NCBI GenBank assembly: GCA_013043685.1
Contig: JABDNT010000054.1
Location: 1-32,425, forward strand
Reading direction: 5' to 3'
Length of the DNA stretch: 32,425 nucleotides
Origin: Flavobacteriaceae bacterium
Lineage (GTDB): Bacteria > Bacteroidota > Bacteroidia > Flavobacteriales > Flavobacteriaceae
The notes under the pieces were generated by a model that did not search any database, was not told where the DNA came from, and worked only from the letters and a program-made list of their open reading frames with translations. Shown one piece after another: positions 1-7,536 of the stretch (the stretch's first letter is position 1; each line of letters starts with the position of its first letter). Position numbers and translations under genes: made by a program.

Positions 1-2
1 AA

Positions 3-107
3 AAAGGAGGCAGGACCAAATTTCCTGCTCCAAAAAAAAGTGAGAACAAGGCAAATGCCGTAATTACTATTTGTTTGCTTTGTGTCATTGGCGGATATTT
101 GCCATGA
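3..107 (+). CDS. possible C-terminal tail of an unidentified protein (partial)
   Basis: A frame open from the window edge runs to a TGA at 105-107 and encodes about 34 residues: a basic stretch containing KFPAPKK, then a hydrophobic end (AVITICLLCVIGGYLP) that could be a membrane segment. The stop lies 10 bases before the likely ATG of the alpha/beta hydrolase, which is normal operon spacing. I do not recognise the family. Two other forward frames also stop within the first 65 bases, so the reading frame rests only on the longer open length and the membrane-like composition. Confidence 0.35.
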   Translation, partial: KGGRTKFPAPKKSENKANAVITICLLCVIGGYLP

Positions 108-117
108 AGATAGAAAA

Positions 118-888
118 ATGATCTTTCGCTACAACGACAAACATATCTATTATGAAACTGCTGGCCAGGGCCCGGCACTTTTATTGCTGCACGGATTCCT
201 TGAAAATGCAAGTATGTGGGATTCCCTTGAAAAATTAGTCCATGATAAATTTACAGTAATACGCATCGATCTGCCCGGTCATGGAAGAAGTGATGTATAT
301 TCAGAAATACATTCTATGGAATTCATGGCCGATGTAGTTCGTGAGTTGCTAAAATCCATGGGAGTAAATTCAATTTCAATTATCGGCCATTCAATGGGGG
401 GTTATGTGGCATTGGCCTATTTGGAAAAACATCCCGAAACAGTTCGGCAATGTATATTACTGAATTCCACAACCTACGCTGATTCAGCGGACAGAAAGAT
501 CAACAGGGAGAGAGCTCTTAAACTGATACCGGACAACAAGGAGCTATTTATTAATGTGTCGATTAACAATCTTTTTGCCGAAGATACCCGAGAGGATTTT
601 TCCAAAGATATTCAACAACTTCAAATGGAGGCTAATGAAATTCCCACCTCGGGAATCCTTGCCGCAATAAGAGGAATGAAAGACCGCAAGGACAGGTCTG
701 ATGTGTTAAAAGAATTCCAGGGAAGTAAAATTTTAATCTGCGGAACAAAGGATACTGTTGTGCCTTTCAAAGATTCAAAAAGAGCTGCTAGCTTTACGAA
801 GTCAAAATTGATTTCTATGGCAAGTGGTCACATGACGCTTATCGAAAACAGTAAAGAATTAACAGAAATTGTGCATTTCATCGAATAA
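118..888 (+). CDS. alpha/beta-fold hydrolase
   Basis: A 256-residue single-domain alpha/beta hydrolase, probably cytosolic because no signal peptide is visible. The catalytic set can be read: the oxyanion-side motif HGFLEN (25-30), the nucleophile elbow GHSMGG with Ser92, the acid Asp212 in GTKDTVVP, and His238 in SGHMTLIE. The strand-turn motif DLPGHGRSD (51-59) is typical of esterase or acyl-hydrolase members. The frame is open back to a GTG at 82, but ATG 118 is preferred: it gives the usual family start just before the first strand and clears the possible upstream gene ending at 107. Substrate cannot be told from sequence; esterase, thioesterase and MenH-like roles are all possible. Confidence 0.88.
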   Translation: MIFRYNDKHIYYETAGQGPALLLLHGFLENASMWDSLEKLVHDKFTVIRIDLPGHGRSDVYSEIHSMEFMADVVRELLKSMGVNSISIIGHSMGGYVALAYLEKHPETVRQCILLNSTTYADSADRKINRERALKLIPDNKELFINVSINNLFAEDTREDFSKDIQQLQMEANEIPTSGILAAIRGMKDRKDRSDVLKEFQGSKILICGTKDTVVPFKDSKRAASFTKSKLISMASGHMTLIENSKELTEIVHFIE

Positions 889-954
889 ATTGTAGCTTTT
901 ATCGATTTTCTCATAAAAAAATATATATTAGTGAGCTAAACAAATCTCTGATAT

Positions 955-1197
955 ATGAAATCCTCCCCAAAAAGCCAGCGATCGATATCAAGCCTGCTTT
1001 GTGTTGCGTTCGGTCATGATTACATTATCACACGCAAAGTAACCAACCATATTAACGAGTACAGATGCTCTCATTGTGGGCGCGAAGTGGCCGAGAATGA
1101 TACCGGACATTTGGAAATACTTACTCAAAAATTAAAGAATACAAACTCTGCTTTGGCTACTTTCTTTCAAAAGAAGAACCGAAAAGTATCAGCTTAA
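955..1197 (+). CDS. small CxxC protein, putative zinc-binding (copy 1)
   Basis: An 80-residue protein with no signal peptide. It has a C-x4-H motif (Cys16 to His21 in CVAFGH), then an EYRCSHCG knuckle (C-x2-C) and a conserved G-x-L end of the knuckle region. This is the pattern of very small treble-clef or zinc-ribbon proteins such as the DUF1660 type, but I cannot confirm a family. Its stop codon overlaps the start of the next gene (TAATG), and the two proteins are clearly paralogs, so they are probably translationally coupled. The C-terminal tail is basic (KKNRK). Function unknown; zinc binding is inferred only from cysteine and histidine spacing. Confidence 0.65.
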   Translation: MKSSPKSQRSISSLLCVAFGHDYIITRKVTNHINEYRCSHCGREVAENDTGHLEILTQKLKNTNSALATFFQKKNRKVSA

Positions 1198-1400
1198 TGA
1201 AACAACTGAGTTGCAAGATCAAAGGTCATAGCCTTTCCCCCGTATCAAAACAACCATTTCATATTAAAGAATATGAGTGTTCTCGTTGTGATCAAAAATT
1301 TACAACAGACGGATACGGACGATTGGTGAAATTCACACGTTACTGGAAAGAGAATCACGAATTCTTTAATAATCATTTTAAGAACCGACTCCTATCCTAA
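1197..1400 (+). CDS. small CxxC protein, putative zinc-binding (copy 2)
   Basis: A 67-residue paralog of the preceding small protein. It repeats the same order: C-x4-H (CKIKGH, Cys6 and His11), a histidine before a glutamate-tyrosine, then EYECSRC (C-x2-C) and a G-x-L turn. The tail is rich in aromatic and basic residues. The ATG at 1197 shares its A with the stop codon of copy 1, which favours coupled translation. The stop lies three bases from the stop of the convergent thiL gene, so there is no room for a terminator between them. Function unknown; the four Cys/His positions suggest one bound zinc. Confidence 0.62.
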   Translation: MKQLSCKIKGHSLSPVSKQPFHIKEYECSRCDQKFTTDGYGRLVKFTRYWKENHEFFNNHFKNRLLS

Positions 1401-1403
1401 TCA

Positions 1404-2456
1404 TTACTCTTCAGTAAGTGCATTCCAGCCTCGTGCGATCAAAGGAATTTTAGTATCATCTCTGGTAACGAGGTGCACACCTTCTTTTTCTTCTGTTATA
1501 TGGCCAATTACCGTAAAGTGCGGATTTGCCTTTAACTTTGGAAAGTCCTCTTGCCTGATGGTAAAGAGCAATTCATAATCTTCTCCTCCGCTTAATGCGA
1601 TCGTGGTGCTGTCCAGGTTGAATTCTTCACAGGTACTGATCACCTGTGGATCAAGAGGTATCTTATCTTCGTACAAATTGCACCCTACCTTGGATTGCTT
1701 ACAAATGTGCAGAACTTCCGATGAAAGTCCATCACTAATATCGATCATTGCCGTAGGTAAAATGTCGAGGTCTGACATCAACTTTGGAATGTCCTTTCTC
1801 GCCTCTGGTTTAAGCTGTCGTTCCACCAGATAGGAATATGGTTCGAGATCGGGCTGTGCATTCGGGTTCACTTCAAAAACCTTCTTTTCTCTTTCGAGTA
1901 CCTGAAGTCCAAGATACGCTGCACCCAGATCACCCGTAACAACCAGGAGGTCATTTATTCCCGCTCCACTCCGGTACGTAATTTTATCCTTGTCCACATT
2001 CCCAAGTGCGGTAATACTTAATATCAATCCCGAAACTGAAGAACTGGTATCGCCGCCAACAACATCGATATTGTAATATTTAGCTGCCGTTTGAATGCCA
2101 TCGTAAATAGCTTCAACGGCCTCAACGGTGAAACGGTTGGATAGAGCCATCGAAATTGTTATCTGCGTCGCTTCTGCGTTCATTGCATACACATCGGATA
2201 GGTTTACGACAACCGCCTTGTAACCAAGATGTTTTAGAGGCATATAACTCAGGTCGAAATGAACGCCTTCAACCAGCATATCGGTAGTAACAACAATATG
2301 TTTATTCTTTTCTGAAGATATTACTGCCGCGTCATCTCCAACTCCTTTAACCGAAGTCTCTTGTGAAAGCTCAAATTTCCGGGTTAAATGTTCTATAAGT
2401 CCGAATTCTCCCAACTGGGAAACCGGTGTTCTCGACTGGTCTTTATCTTCAAACAT
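1404..2456 (-). CDS. thiL: thiamine-monophosphate kinase
   Basis: ThiL phosphorylates thiamine monophosphate to thiamine diphosphate with ATP, the last step of the thiamine cofactor pathway in the cytosol. The 350-residue protein is of usual family length. Visible hallmarks are GVGDDAAV (38-45), the metal and substrate acidic region TTDMLVEGVHFDL (57-69), NLSDVYAMNA (85-94), GGDTSSS (134-140) and the late SGGEDYELLF motif, all of the AIR synthase-like/PurM fold. It is convergent with the two small CxxC genes and divergent from the propeller cluster. A good -7 promoter box (TACTTTTG on the minus strand) lies at 2477-2484, about 20 bases before the ATG. Confidence 0.95.
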   Translation of the reverse strand: MFEDKDQSRTPVSQLGEFGLIEHLTRKFELSQETSVKGVGDDAAVISSEKNKHIVVTTDMLVEGVHFDLSYMPLKHLGYKAVVVNLSDVYAMNAEATQITISMALSNRFTVEAVEAIYDGIQTAAKYYNIDVVGGDTSSSVSGLILSITALGNVDKDKITYRSGAGINDLLVVTGDLGAAYLGLQVLEREKKVFEVNPNAQPDLEPYSYLVERQLKPEARKDIPKLMSDLDILPTAMIDISDGLSSEVLHICKQSKVGCNLYEDKIPLDPQVISTCEEFNLDSTTIALSGGEDYELLFTIRQEDFPKLKANPHFTVIGHITEEKEGVHLVTRDDTKIPLIARGWNALTEE

Positions 2457-2476
2457 GGCTATTTTAATTACTTCGG

Positions 2477-2484
2477 CAAAAGTA
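2477..2484 (-). promoter_or_regulatory. candidate -7 box for thiL
   Basis: The minus strand reads TACTTTTG followed by C, matching the Bacteroidota sigma-A -7 consensus TAnnTTTG. It is about 20 bases upstream of the thiL ATG. No convincing TTTG -33 element is seen at the expected distance. Confidence 0.5.
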
Positions 2485-2588
2485 CAGTATAGATTTTTAG
2501 ATTCTATTATTTTATTTCATTTTCCATATAGTAACCTCCTAATAATGAATCTGAAAATGTCTACATTTATAAATACCGACCCTCATCT

Positions 2589-2620
2589 TTTGGTCAGGGC
2601 TAAGACGATGGCTACATTTA
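2589..2620 (+). promoter_or_regulatory. candidate promoter of the propeller cluster
   Basis: TTTG at 2589-2592 is separated by 20 bases from TACATTTA at 2613-2620, close to the Bacteroidota TTTG-N19-TAnnTTTG pattern with one mismatch in the last -7 base. The -7 box ends 16 bases before the ATG at 2637. The same CTACATTTATA string also occurs at 2561-2571. Confidence 0.45.
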
Positions 2621-2636
2621 TAGCAATAAATTGATT

Positions 2637-3884
2637 ATGAAAATATTAATGATCTCTGCAGCAATGATGATAACGATTATCAGTTGCTCAAAAGATAATT
2701 CGTTTCGAATTCCCGAAAATGCCCAGATATCGAATCAGAACGACAGTATTCAAGGACCTGTTGAGTTACCTTTTTCCGCACTTTGCGTAAACGGGTCTGC
2801 CGGGGGGTTTGGCTGCAACGGCTTCAATCTAGTGAGCAGGATAGAATTGGGAACCATGGGTGCTTCAAGCGGTAATGATTGCTGGGGTTGGACAGATCCA
2901 ACCACAGGGATCGAATACGCTATCATGGGACTTAACAATGGCGCTGCATTTATCGAACTTTCAGATCCTGCAAACCCAATATACCTGGGGAAGGTCCCTA
3001 CACAGAGTTCAGCTTCTCCCTGGCGTGATGTAAAAGTCTATAATAATTATGCTTTTATTGTTAGTGAGGCCGCGGGACACGGAATGCAGGTCTTCGATCT
3101 AACAAGGCTCCGGAATGTTCCCAGCCCTCCAACTAACTTCAGTGCGGACGCATTATACAGCGGATTTGGTAATGCTCATAATATTGTTATTAACGCGGAT
3201 AGCGGATATGCCTATGCGGTAGGTACAAGCACTTTTAACGGAGGCCCGCATTTTATAAATATCCAGAATCCATTGGATCCTCAAGCCGCTGGTGGTTATG
3301 GCATGGATTCATACAGTCATGATGCACAGGTTGTAACATATAACGGCCCTGATACAGATTACACAGGTAGAGAAATATTAATTGGCAGTAATGAAAATGA
3401 AGTAGTGATTGCCGATATAACCGATAAAGAGAATCCTGAAGGTATTGCGACGATATCCTATAACCAGTCAGGATACACACACCAGGGATGGTTCACGGAG
3501 AATCAGCGATACTTCATCGTTGGTGACGAGCTTGACGAATTGGAATTTGGATTTAATTCCAGAACTCTTGTATTCGATTTTGGCGACCTGGATAATCCCG
3601 TGCTGTCATCAGACTACTTTGGCCCTACAACGGCTATCGATCATAACGGTTATGTAAAAGGAAATAAGTATTATTTGTCTAATTACACCCGCGGGATGAG
3701 TGAAATTGATATCGCTGGTATAGGAAGTGGAAATCTCTTTGAATCGGGTTACTTCGATACGTATACAGAGAATAATGCGGCTTCGTTCAATGGCGCCTGG
3801 AGTGTATATCCCTACTTCTCAAGTGGGAATATTGTAATTAGTGATATAAATCTTGGATTGTTTATCGTAAAGCGAGGTAACTGA
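2637..3884 (+). CDS. choice-of-anchor B family beta-propeller, lipoprotein form (paralog 1)
   Basis: A 415-residue protein with a short signal peptide ending in a lipobox, IISC, with Cys17 as lipid site. The following SKDN has the lysine-plus-acid pattern of surface-export lipoproteins in this phylum. After a linker comes a Cys pair, C-x9-C (Cys50 and Cys60), then the propeller with LVIVD-like repeats: WGWTDP, HGMQVFDLTRLRN, AHNIVIN, HDAQVV, THQGWF and DHNGYVKG. Unlike its three neighbours it has no T9SS sorting domain and stops right after the last blade (FIVKRGN), so the anchor is a lipid. ATG 2637 is chosen over an in-frame TTG at 2631 because it gives a clean signal peptide. Binding partner or activity unknown. 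Confidence 0.88.
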   Translation: MKILMISAAMMITIISCSKDNSFRIPENAQISNQNDSIQGPVELPFSALCVNGSAGGFGCNGFNLVSRIELGTMGASSGNDCWGWTDPTTGIEYAIMGLNNGAAFIELSDPANPIYLGKVPTQSSASPWRDVKVYNNYAFIVSEAAGHGMQVFDLTRLRNVPSPPTNFSADALYSGFGNAHNIVINADSGYAYAVGTSTFNGGPHFINIQNPLDPQAAGGYGMDSYSHDAQVVTYNGPDTDYTGREILIGSNENEVVIADITDKENPEGIATISYNQSGYTHQGWFTENQRYFIVGDELDELEFGFNSRTLVFDFGDLDNPVLSSDYFGPTTAIDHNGYVKGNKYYLSNYTRGMSEIDIAGIGSGNLFESGYFDTYTENNAASFNGAWSVYPYFSSGNIVISDINLGLFIVKRGN

Positions 3885-4070
3885 TCTTTAACCCTTTAAA
3901 ATGGCGTTATTTAACAGCTAAAAGCCTGGACCGTGTTGCATAATTTTCTATTTTTGAAAACATTTTACATAATCCCTGAAAGAAATTCACTTAAAACAGT
4001 TTTTTGATACGGATTCAACAAATCGAAGAACGCCCCAAATAAAATATACTACTTGAGATCTAATCTTGCT

Positions 4071-5483
4071 ATGAAAAATTTAATACTCCCTGTCCTACTT
4101 ATTTGTTCATTGTATATGAGCTCCCAAACACCGTGCATAGATGGAACCGCAGGTGGGTTTTCCTGTGAAGGACTGGATCTGATTTCACAAATCCCTCTTT
4201 CAACTATGGGATCGAACCGAGCGAACGATAGCTGGGGCTGGACAGATCCATCGGATGGTAAGGAATACGCTATAATATGTCTGAACGAAGGAACTGCCTT
4301 CATCGATATATCAGACCCCCTGAATCCCGTTTACCTTGGAACACTTCCTACAGAGGGAAGTTCCAGTACCTGGCGGGATGCCAAAACCTATAATAATCAT
4401 GCATTTATTGTAAGTGAGGATCCGGGACATGGAATGCAGGTATTCGATCTAACCCGACTTCGCAATGTGAACAATCCTCCTGTGACCTTTACAAACGATG
4501 TACATTTCACCGGATTTGGAAGCGCCCATAATATTGTGATCAATGAGGATACGGGATATGCGTATGCGGTTGGCACAGATTTATTTAGCGGAGGTGCATA
4601 TTTCATCGATATCCAGGATCCGTTAAATCCACAAGCAGCCGGGGGTTATTCAGGAGAAGGATATACGCATGATGCACATGTTGTAAACTATAATGGTCCG
4701 GACACCGATTATTCCGGACAGGAAATCATGGTAGGAAGCAACGAGGACGAACTCGTGATCGTCGACGTGTCGAACAAAGCAAATCCAATTCCTATATCTT
4801 CTATTTCTTATACCAATGTGGCCTACACTCACCAGGGATGGTTTACCGAAGACCAACGTTTTTTCCTTTTAGGCGATGAAGCCGATGAAATTGACTTTGG
4901 AATTAATTCGAGAACCATTGTTATAGATCTACTAGACCTTGACAATCCTCAGGTCCATTTTTCCTATTCAGGACCTACGGGAGCTACAGATCACAATGGT
5001 TATGTAAAAGGCGACAGGTTTTACCTGGCTAATAATGCTGCCGGATTAAGGGTAATCGATATCTCCGATCTTGAAAATCAAAATATGACCGAAGTAGGGC
5101 ATTTCGACACCTATTCGGTGAATAATAATTCGGGTTTTAACGGATCATGGAGTGTGTATCCTTATTTCGACAGTGGACATATCGTGATTAGCGACAGGGA
5201 AGAAGGCTTTGTTTTAGTAAAAGAATCAGGAAATCTGAATAGTCAGGAATTTGATCCATCGGAGTTTGCGCTTGTGCCTAATCCCGCTGAGGATTTATTT
5301 ACCATATCAGCGATTAGCTCGAGCCTCGAAAAAATTGCAATTACCGATGTCCTGGGGAAAACAATTTATTCTGAAGTTATAAATGGTCTTCAATCGACAA
5401 CAATTGATGTGTCCAATCTTTCCGAAGGTATTTACTTCGTGAGGATCAATGATAATACGACCAAAAAATTACGCAAGAATTAA
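4071..5483 (+). CDS. choice-of-anchor B family beta-propeller with T9SS type A sorting domain (paralog 2)
   Basis: A 470-residue secreted protein. The signal peptide (about residues 1-18, ending near MSSQ) is followed at once by the family's C-x9-C pair (CIDGTAGGFSC) and the propeller, with blocks WGWTDP, HGMQVFDLTRLRN, AHNIVINEDTGYAYAVGT, HDAHVV, THQGWFTEDQ and DHNGYVKG. The last 70 or so residues form a T9SS type A domain: VPNPAEDLFTIS, then ITDVLGK, then LSEGIYFVRIND and a basic end. It is therefore exported by T9SS and displayed on or released from the cell. The in-frame TTG at 4053 is rejected because ATG 4071 starts a typical signal peptide. The ligand is unknown. Confidence 0.9.
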   Translation: MKNLILPVLLICSLYMSSQTPCIDGTAGGFSCEGLDLISQIPLSTMGSNRANDSWGWTDPSDGKEYAIICLNEGTAFIDISDPLNPVYLGTLPTEGSSSTWRDAKTYNNHAFIVSEDPGHGMQVFDLTRLRNVNNPPVTFTNDVHFTGFGSAHNIVINEDTGYAYAVGTDLFSGGAYFIDIQDPLNPQAAGGYSGEGYTHDAHVVNYNGPDTDYSGQEIMVGSNEDELVIVDVSNKANPIPISSISYTNVAYTHQGWFTEDQRFFLLGDEADEIDFGINSRTIVIDLLDLDNPQVHFSYSGPTGATDHNGYVKGDRFYLANNAAGLRVIDISDLENQNMTEVGHFDTYSVNNNSGFNGSWSVYPYFDSGHIVISDREEGFVLVKESGNLNSQEFDPSEFALVPNPAEDLFTISAISSSLEKIAITDVLGKTIYSEVINGLQSTTIDVSNLSEGIYFVRINDNTTKKLRKN

Positions 5484-5563
5484 TTTAATCAATAAACCAG
5501 AAAATCGTAAAAAGGCACTATTTATAATTGATGATCGTTGTAGTGGTAGTGCGATTTAATTCG

Positions 5564-5571
5564 TACTTTTA
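5564..5571 (+). promoter_or_regulatory. candidate -7 box before paralog 3
   Basis: TACTTTTA, followed by C, resembles the TAnnTTTG -7 element and ends 20 bases before the ATG at 5592. A TTG at 5538-5540 could be the -33 element, but the 23-base spacer is longer than usual. It may start a transcript carrying paralogs 3 and 4 and the following MbnP/MbnH genes, which are spaced by only 9 to 23 bases. Confidence 0.35.
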
Positions 5572-5591
5572 CGGTTTTTGTAAAAAATATT

Positions 5592-7517
5592 ATGATAAAG
5601 AAATTACTACTGTTAAGTATTTCAATATTTAGCACCATGGCATTAGCCCAGACTTTATGTGTTGGTGGCTTTGCGGGATCGTATCCATGTAATGGATATG
5701 ATCTTCAATCACATATCTCTTTATCGGTTTTTGGCTCCTTCGGGGCAACAGACTCATGGGGTTGGACAGATCCAATGAATGGTGACGAATATGCTATCGT
5801 GGCGCTTGAAGAAGGTACTGTCTTCATCGATATTTCAGATCCTCTTAATCCCGTTTACCTGGGAAATCTGACGTCACATACAGACCCTAGTAGTTGGAGG
5901 GACGTGAAAACATATAATAATCATGCCTTTATCGTAAGCGAGGCTTCAGGCCATGGCATGCAGGTCTTTGACCTAACACGATTGAGAAATGTCACCAATC
6001 CTCCTGTTAATTTCACTGAAGATGCCCATTACAATGGATTTGGAAGTGCACATAATATTGTTATTAATGAAGATACCGGCTATGCTTACGGAGTTGGAAC
6101 TGATACATTTGGCGGCGGATCTCACTTTGTAAATATACAGGACCCATTAAATCCTGTTGCTGCCGGTGGCTATAGCAATGATGGATACACCCATGATGCC
6201 CAAGTAATAATCTATTCAGGGCCTGATTCGGCCTACACAGGTCGTGAAATTTTAATTAGTAGCGGAGGAGGTTTTGAGATCGTTTCTATTGTGGACGTTA
6301 CCGATAAATCTAATCCTGTAGGAATTTCTACAATGTCATATTCAAATTCAGGATACACGCATCAAGCCTGGTTTACAGAAGATCATCGATACTTATTGCT
6401 GGGTGATGAATTTGACGAATCTAACGTAGGATTTAATACCCGAACTATTGTGTTTGATTTGCTTGATTTGGACAATCCACAATTTTCATTCGACTTTTTT
6501 GGAACAACTACCGCAATAGATCACAATGGCTATGTAAAAGGCGATCGATATTACCTGGCAAATTATTCAGCTGGATTTCGGGAAATCGATGTAAGCGATA
6601 TCGGGAATCAAAATATGTCTGAAATGGCATTTTTTGATACGTATCCCCCGGATAATAATGCAAGTTATGATGGTGCATGGAATGTGTATCCATTCTTTGG
6701 AAGTGGAAACATTTTAATTTCAGACAGATCGGGAGGTTTCTTCCTAGTAAAGTCTTCGGAATCCGATACTACCGATCCTGTTGCTGTTTGCCAAAATGCC
6801 GTAATATCTTTAGATGAAAATGGTACAGCGATCCTTGATCCCTCGCTCGTTGACGGAGGTTCTTCGGATAATAGTGGATTTTTTACTTTGAGTGTAACAC
6901 CAAATACATTCGATTGTAATCAAATAGGCAATGTAAATGTAACTCTTGTCGTTACAGATCCTTCAGGCAATACGGATAGTTGTAACTCGATTATCACTAT
7001 CGTCGATGACCTGGGGCCTGACTTTACGTGCCCTTCCAATACGAATGTCGGATACGATGAAGGTCAGGGGTATTACACCCTAACTGATTTTGTGGCCAGC
7101 GGGGATGTGACGGCGACAGATAACTGCACCGTAAATGTGGTTATTTCTCAAGATCCTGCACCAGGAACGCAGTTAACAGAGGGTGTTTACACTATATCCT
7201 TCAGCGGTTCTGATGATGAGGGAAATACGGGAAGCTGCTCGTTCGAACTAAATGTGATGGAAATTCTGTCCACAGATGATAATTTCTTCGATTCGAACAT
7301 ACTCCTTTATCCTAATCCGTCCGATGAGTTTATTCATATTGAATCGGGTAATAATAACTTGCAAACTTTTAGCCTGTATAATCTTTTAGGACAGGAAATT
7401 TTGAATTACTCATTCGATAATTCGACAACTGAAAAAATTGATATTTCGGAGCTTGCTTCCGGAATGTATCTGATAAGAATTAATAATAACACCGTAAAAC
7501 GATTGATCGTAAGATAA
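5592..7517 (+). CDS. choice-of-anchor B family beta-propeller with HYR-like region and T9SS type A domain (paralog 3)
   Basis: At 641 residues this is the longest of the four paralogs. The signal peptide (1-19, ending ALAQ) and C-x9-C pair (CVGGFAGSYPC) lead into the propeller with WGWTDP, HGMQVFDLTRLRN, AHNIVINEDTGYAYGVGT, HDAQVI, THQAWFTED and DHNGYVKG. One blade differs from the others, with an SSGGGFEIVS insertion. After the propeller come two Ig-like or HYR-like modules starting near DTTDPVAVCQ and GPDFTCP, with VVTDPSGNTDSC and SGSDDEGNTGSC as typical strands. The T9SS type A domain closes the protein (YPNPSDEFIHIES, YNLLGQEI, ASGMYLIRINN, KRLIVR). The extra modules probably act as a stalk or adhesion element. 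Confidence 0.9.
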   Translation: MIKKLLLLSISIFSTMALAQTLCVGGFAGSYPCNGYDLQSHISLSVFGSFGATDSWGWTDPMNGDEYAIVALEEGTVFIDISDPLNPVYLGNLTSHTDPSSWRDVKTYNNHAFIVSEASGHGMQVFDLTRLRNVTNPPVNFTEDAHYNGFGSAHNIVINEDTGYAYGVGTDTFGGGSHFVNIQDPLNPVAAGGYSNDGYTHDAQVIIYSGPDSAYTGREILISSGGGFEIVSIVDVTDKSNPVGISTMSYSNSGYTHQAWFTEDHRYLLLGDEFDESNVGFNTRTIVFDLLDLDNPQFSFDFFGTTTAIDHNGYVKGDRYYLANYSAGFREIDVSDIGNQNMSEMAFFDTYPPDNNASYDGAWNVYPFFGSGNILISDRSGGFFLVKSSESDTTDPVAVCQNAVISLDENGTAILDPSLVDGGSSDNSGFFTLSVTPNTFDCNQIGNVNVTLVVTDPSGNTDSCNSIITIVDDLGPDFTCPSNTNVGYDEGQGYYTLTDFVASGDVTATDNCTVNVVISQDPAPGTQLTEGVYTISFSGSDDEGNTGSCSFELNVMEILSTDDNFFDSNILLYPNPSDEFIHIESGNNNLQTFSLYNLLGQEILNYSFDNSTTEKIDISELASGMYLIRINNNTVKRLIVR

Positions 7518-7536
7518 TTGATATAAAAACCGAAAG

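Noticed and set aside
82-117. GTG start giving a longer alpha/beta hydrolase
   Set aside because: The extra 12 residues do not resemble the family start and overlap a possible upstream coding tail; ATG 118 gives the normal N-terminus.
3885-4070. Possible small RNA or terminator in the gap between paralogs 1 and 2
   Set aside because: The gap of about 186 bases is AT-rich but shows no stable hairpin with a T tract and no recognisable RNA motif.
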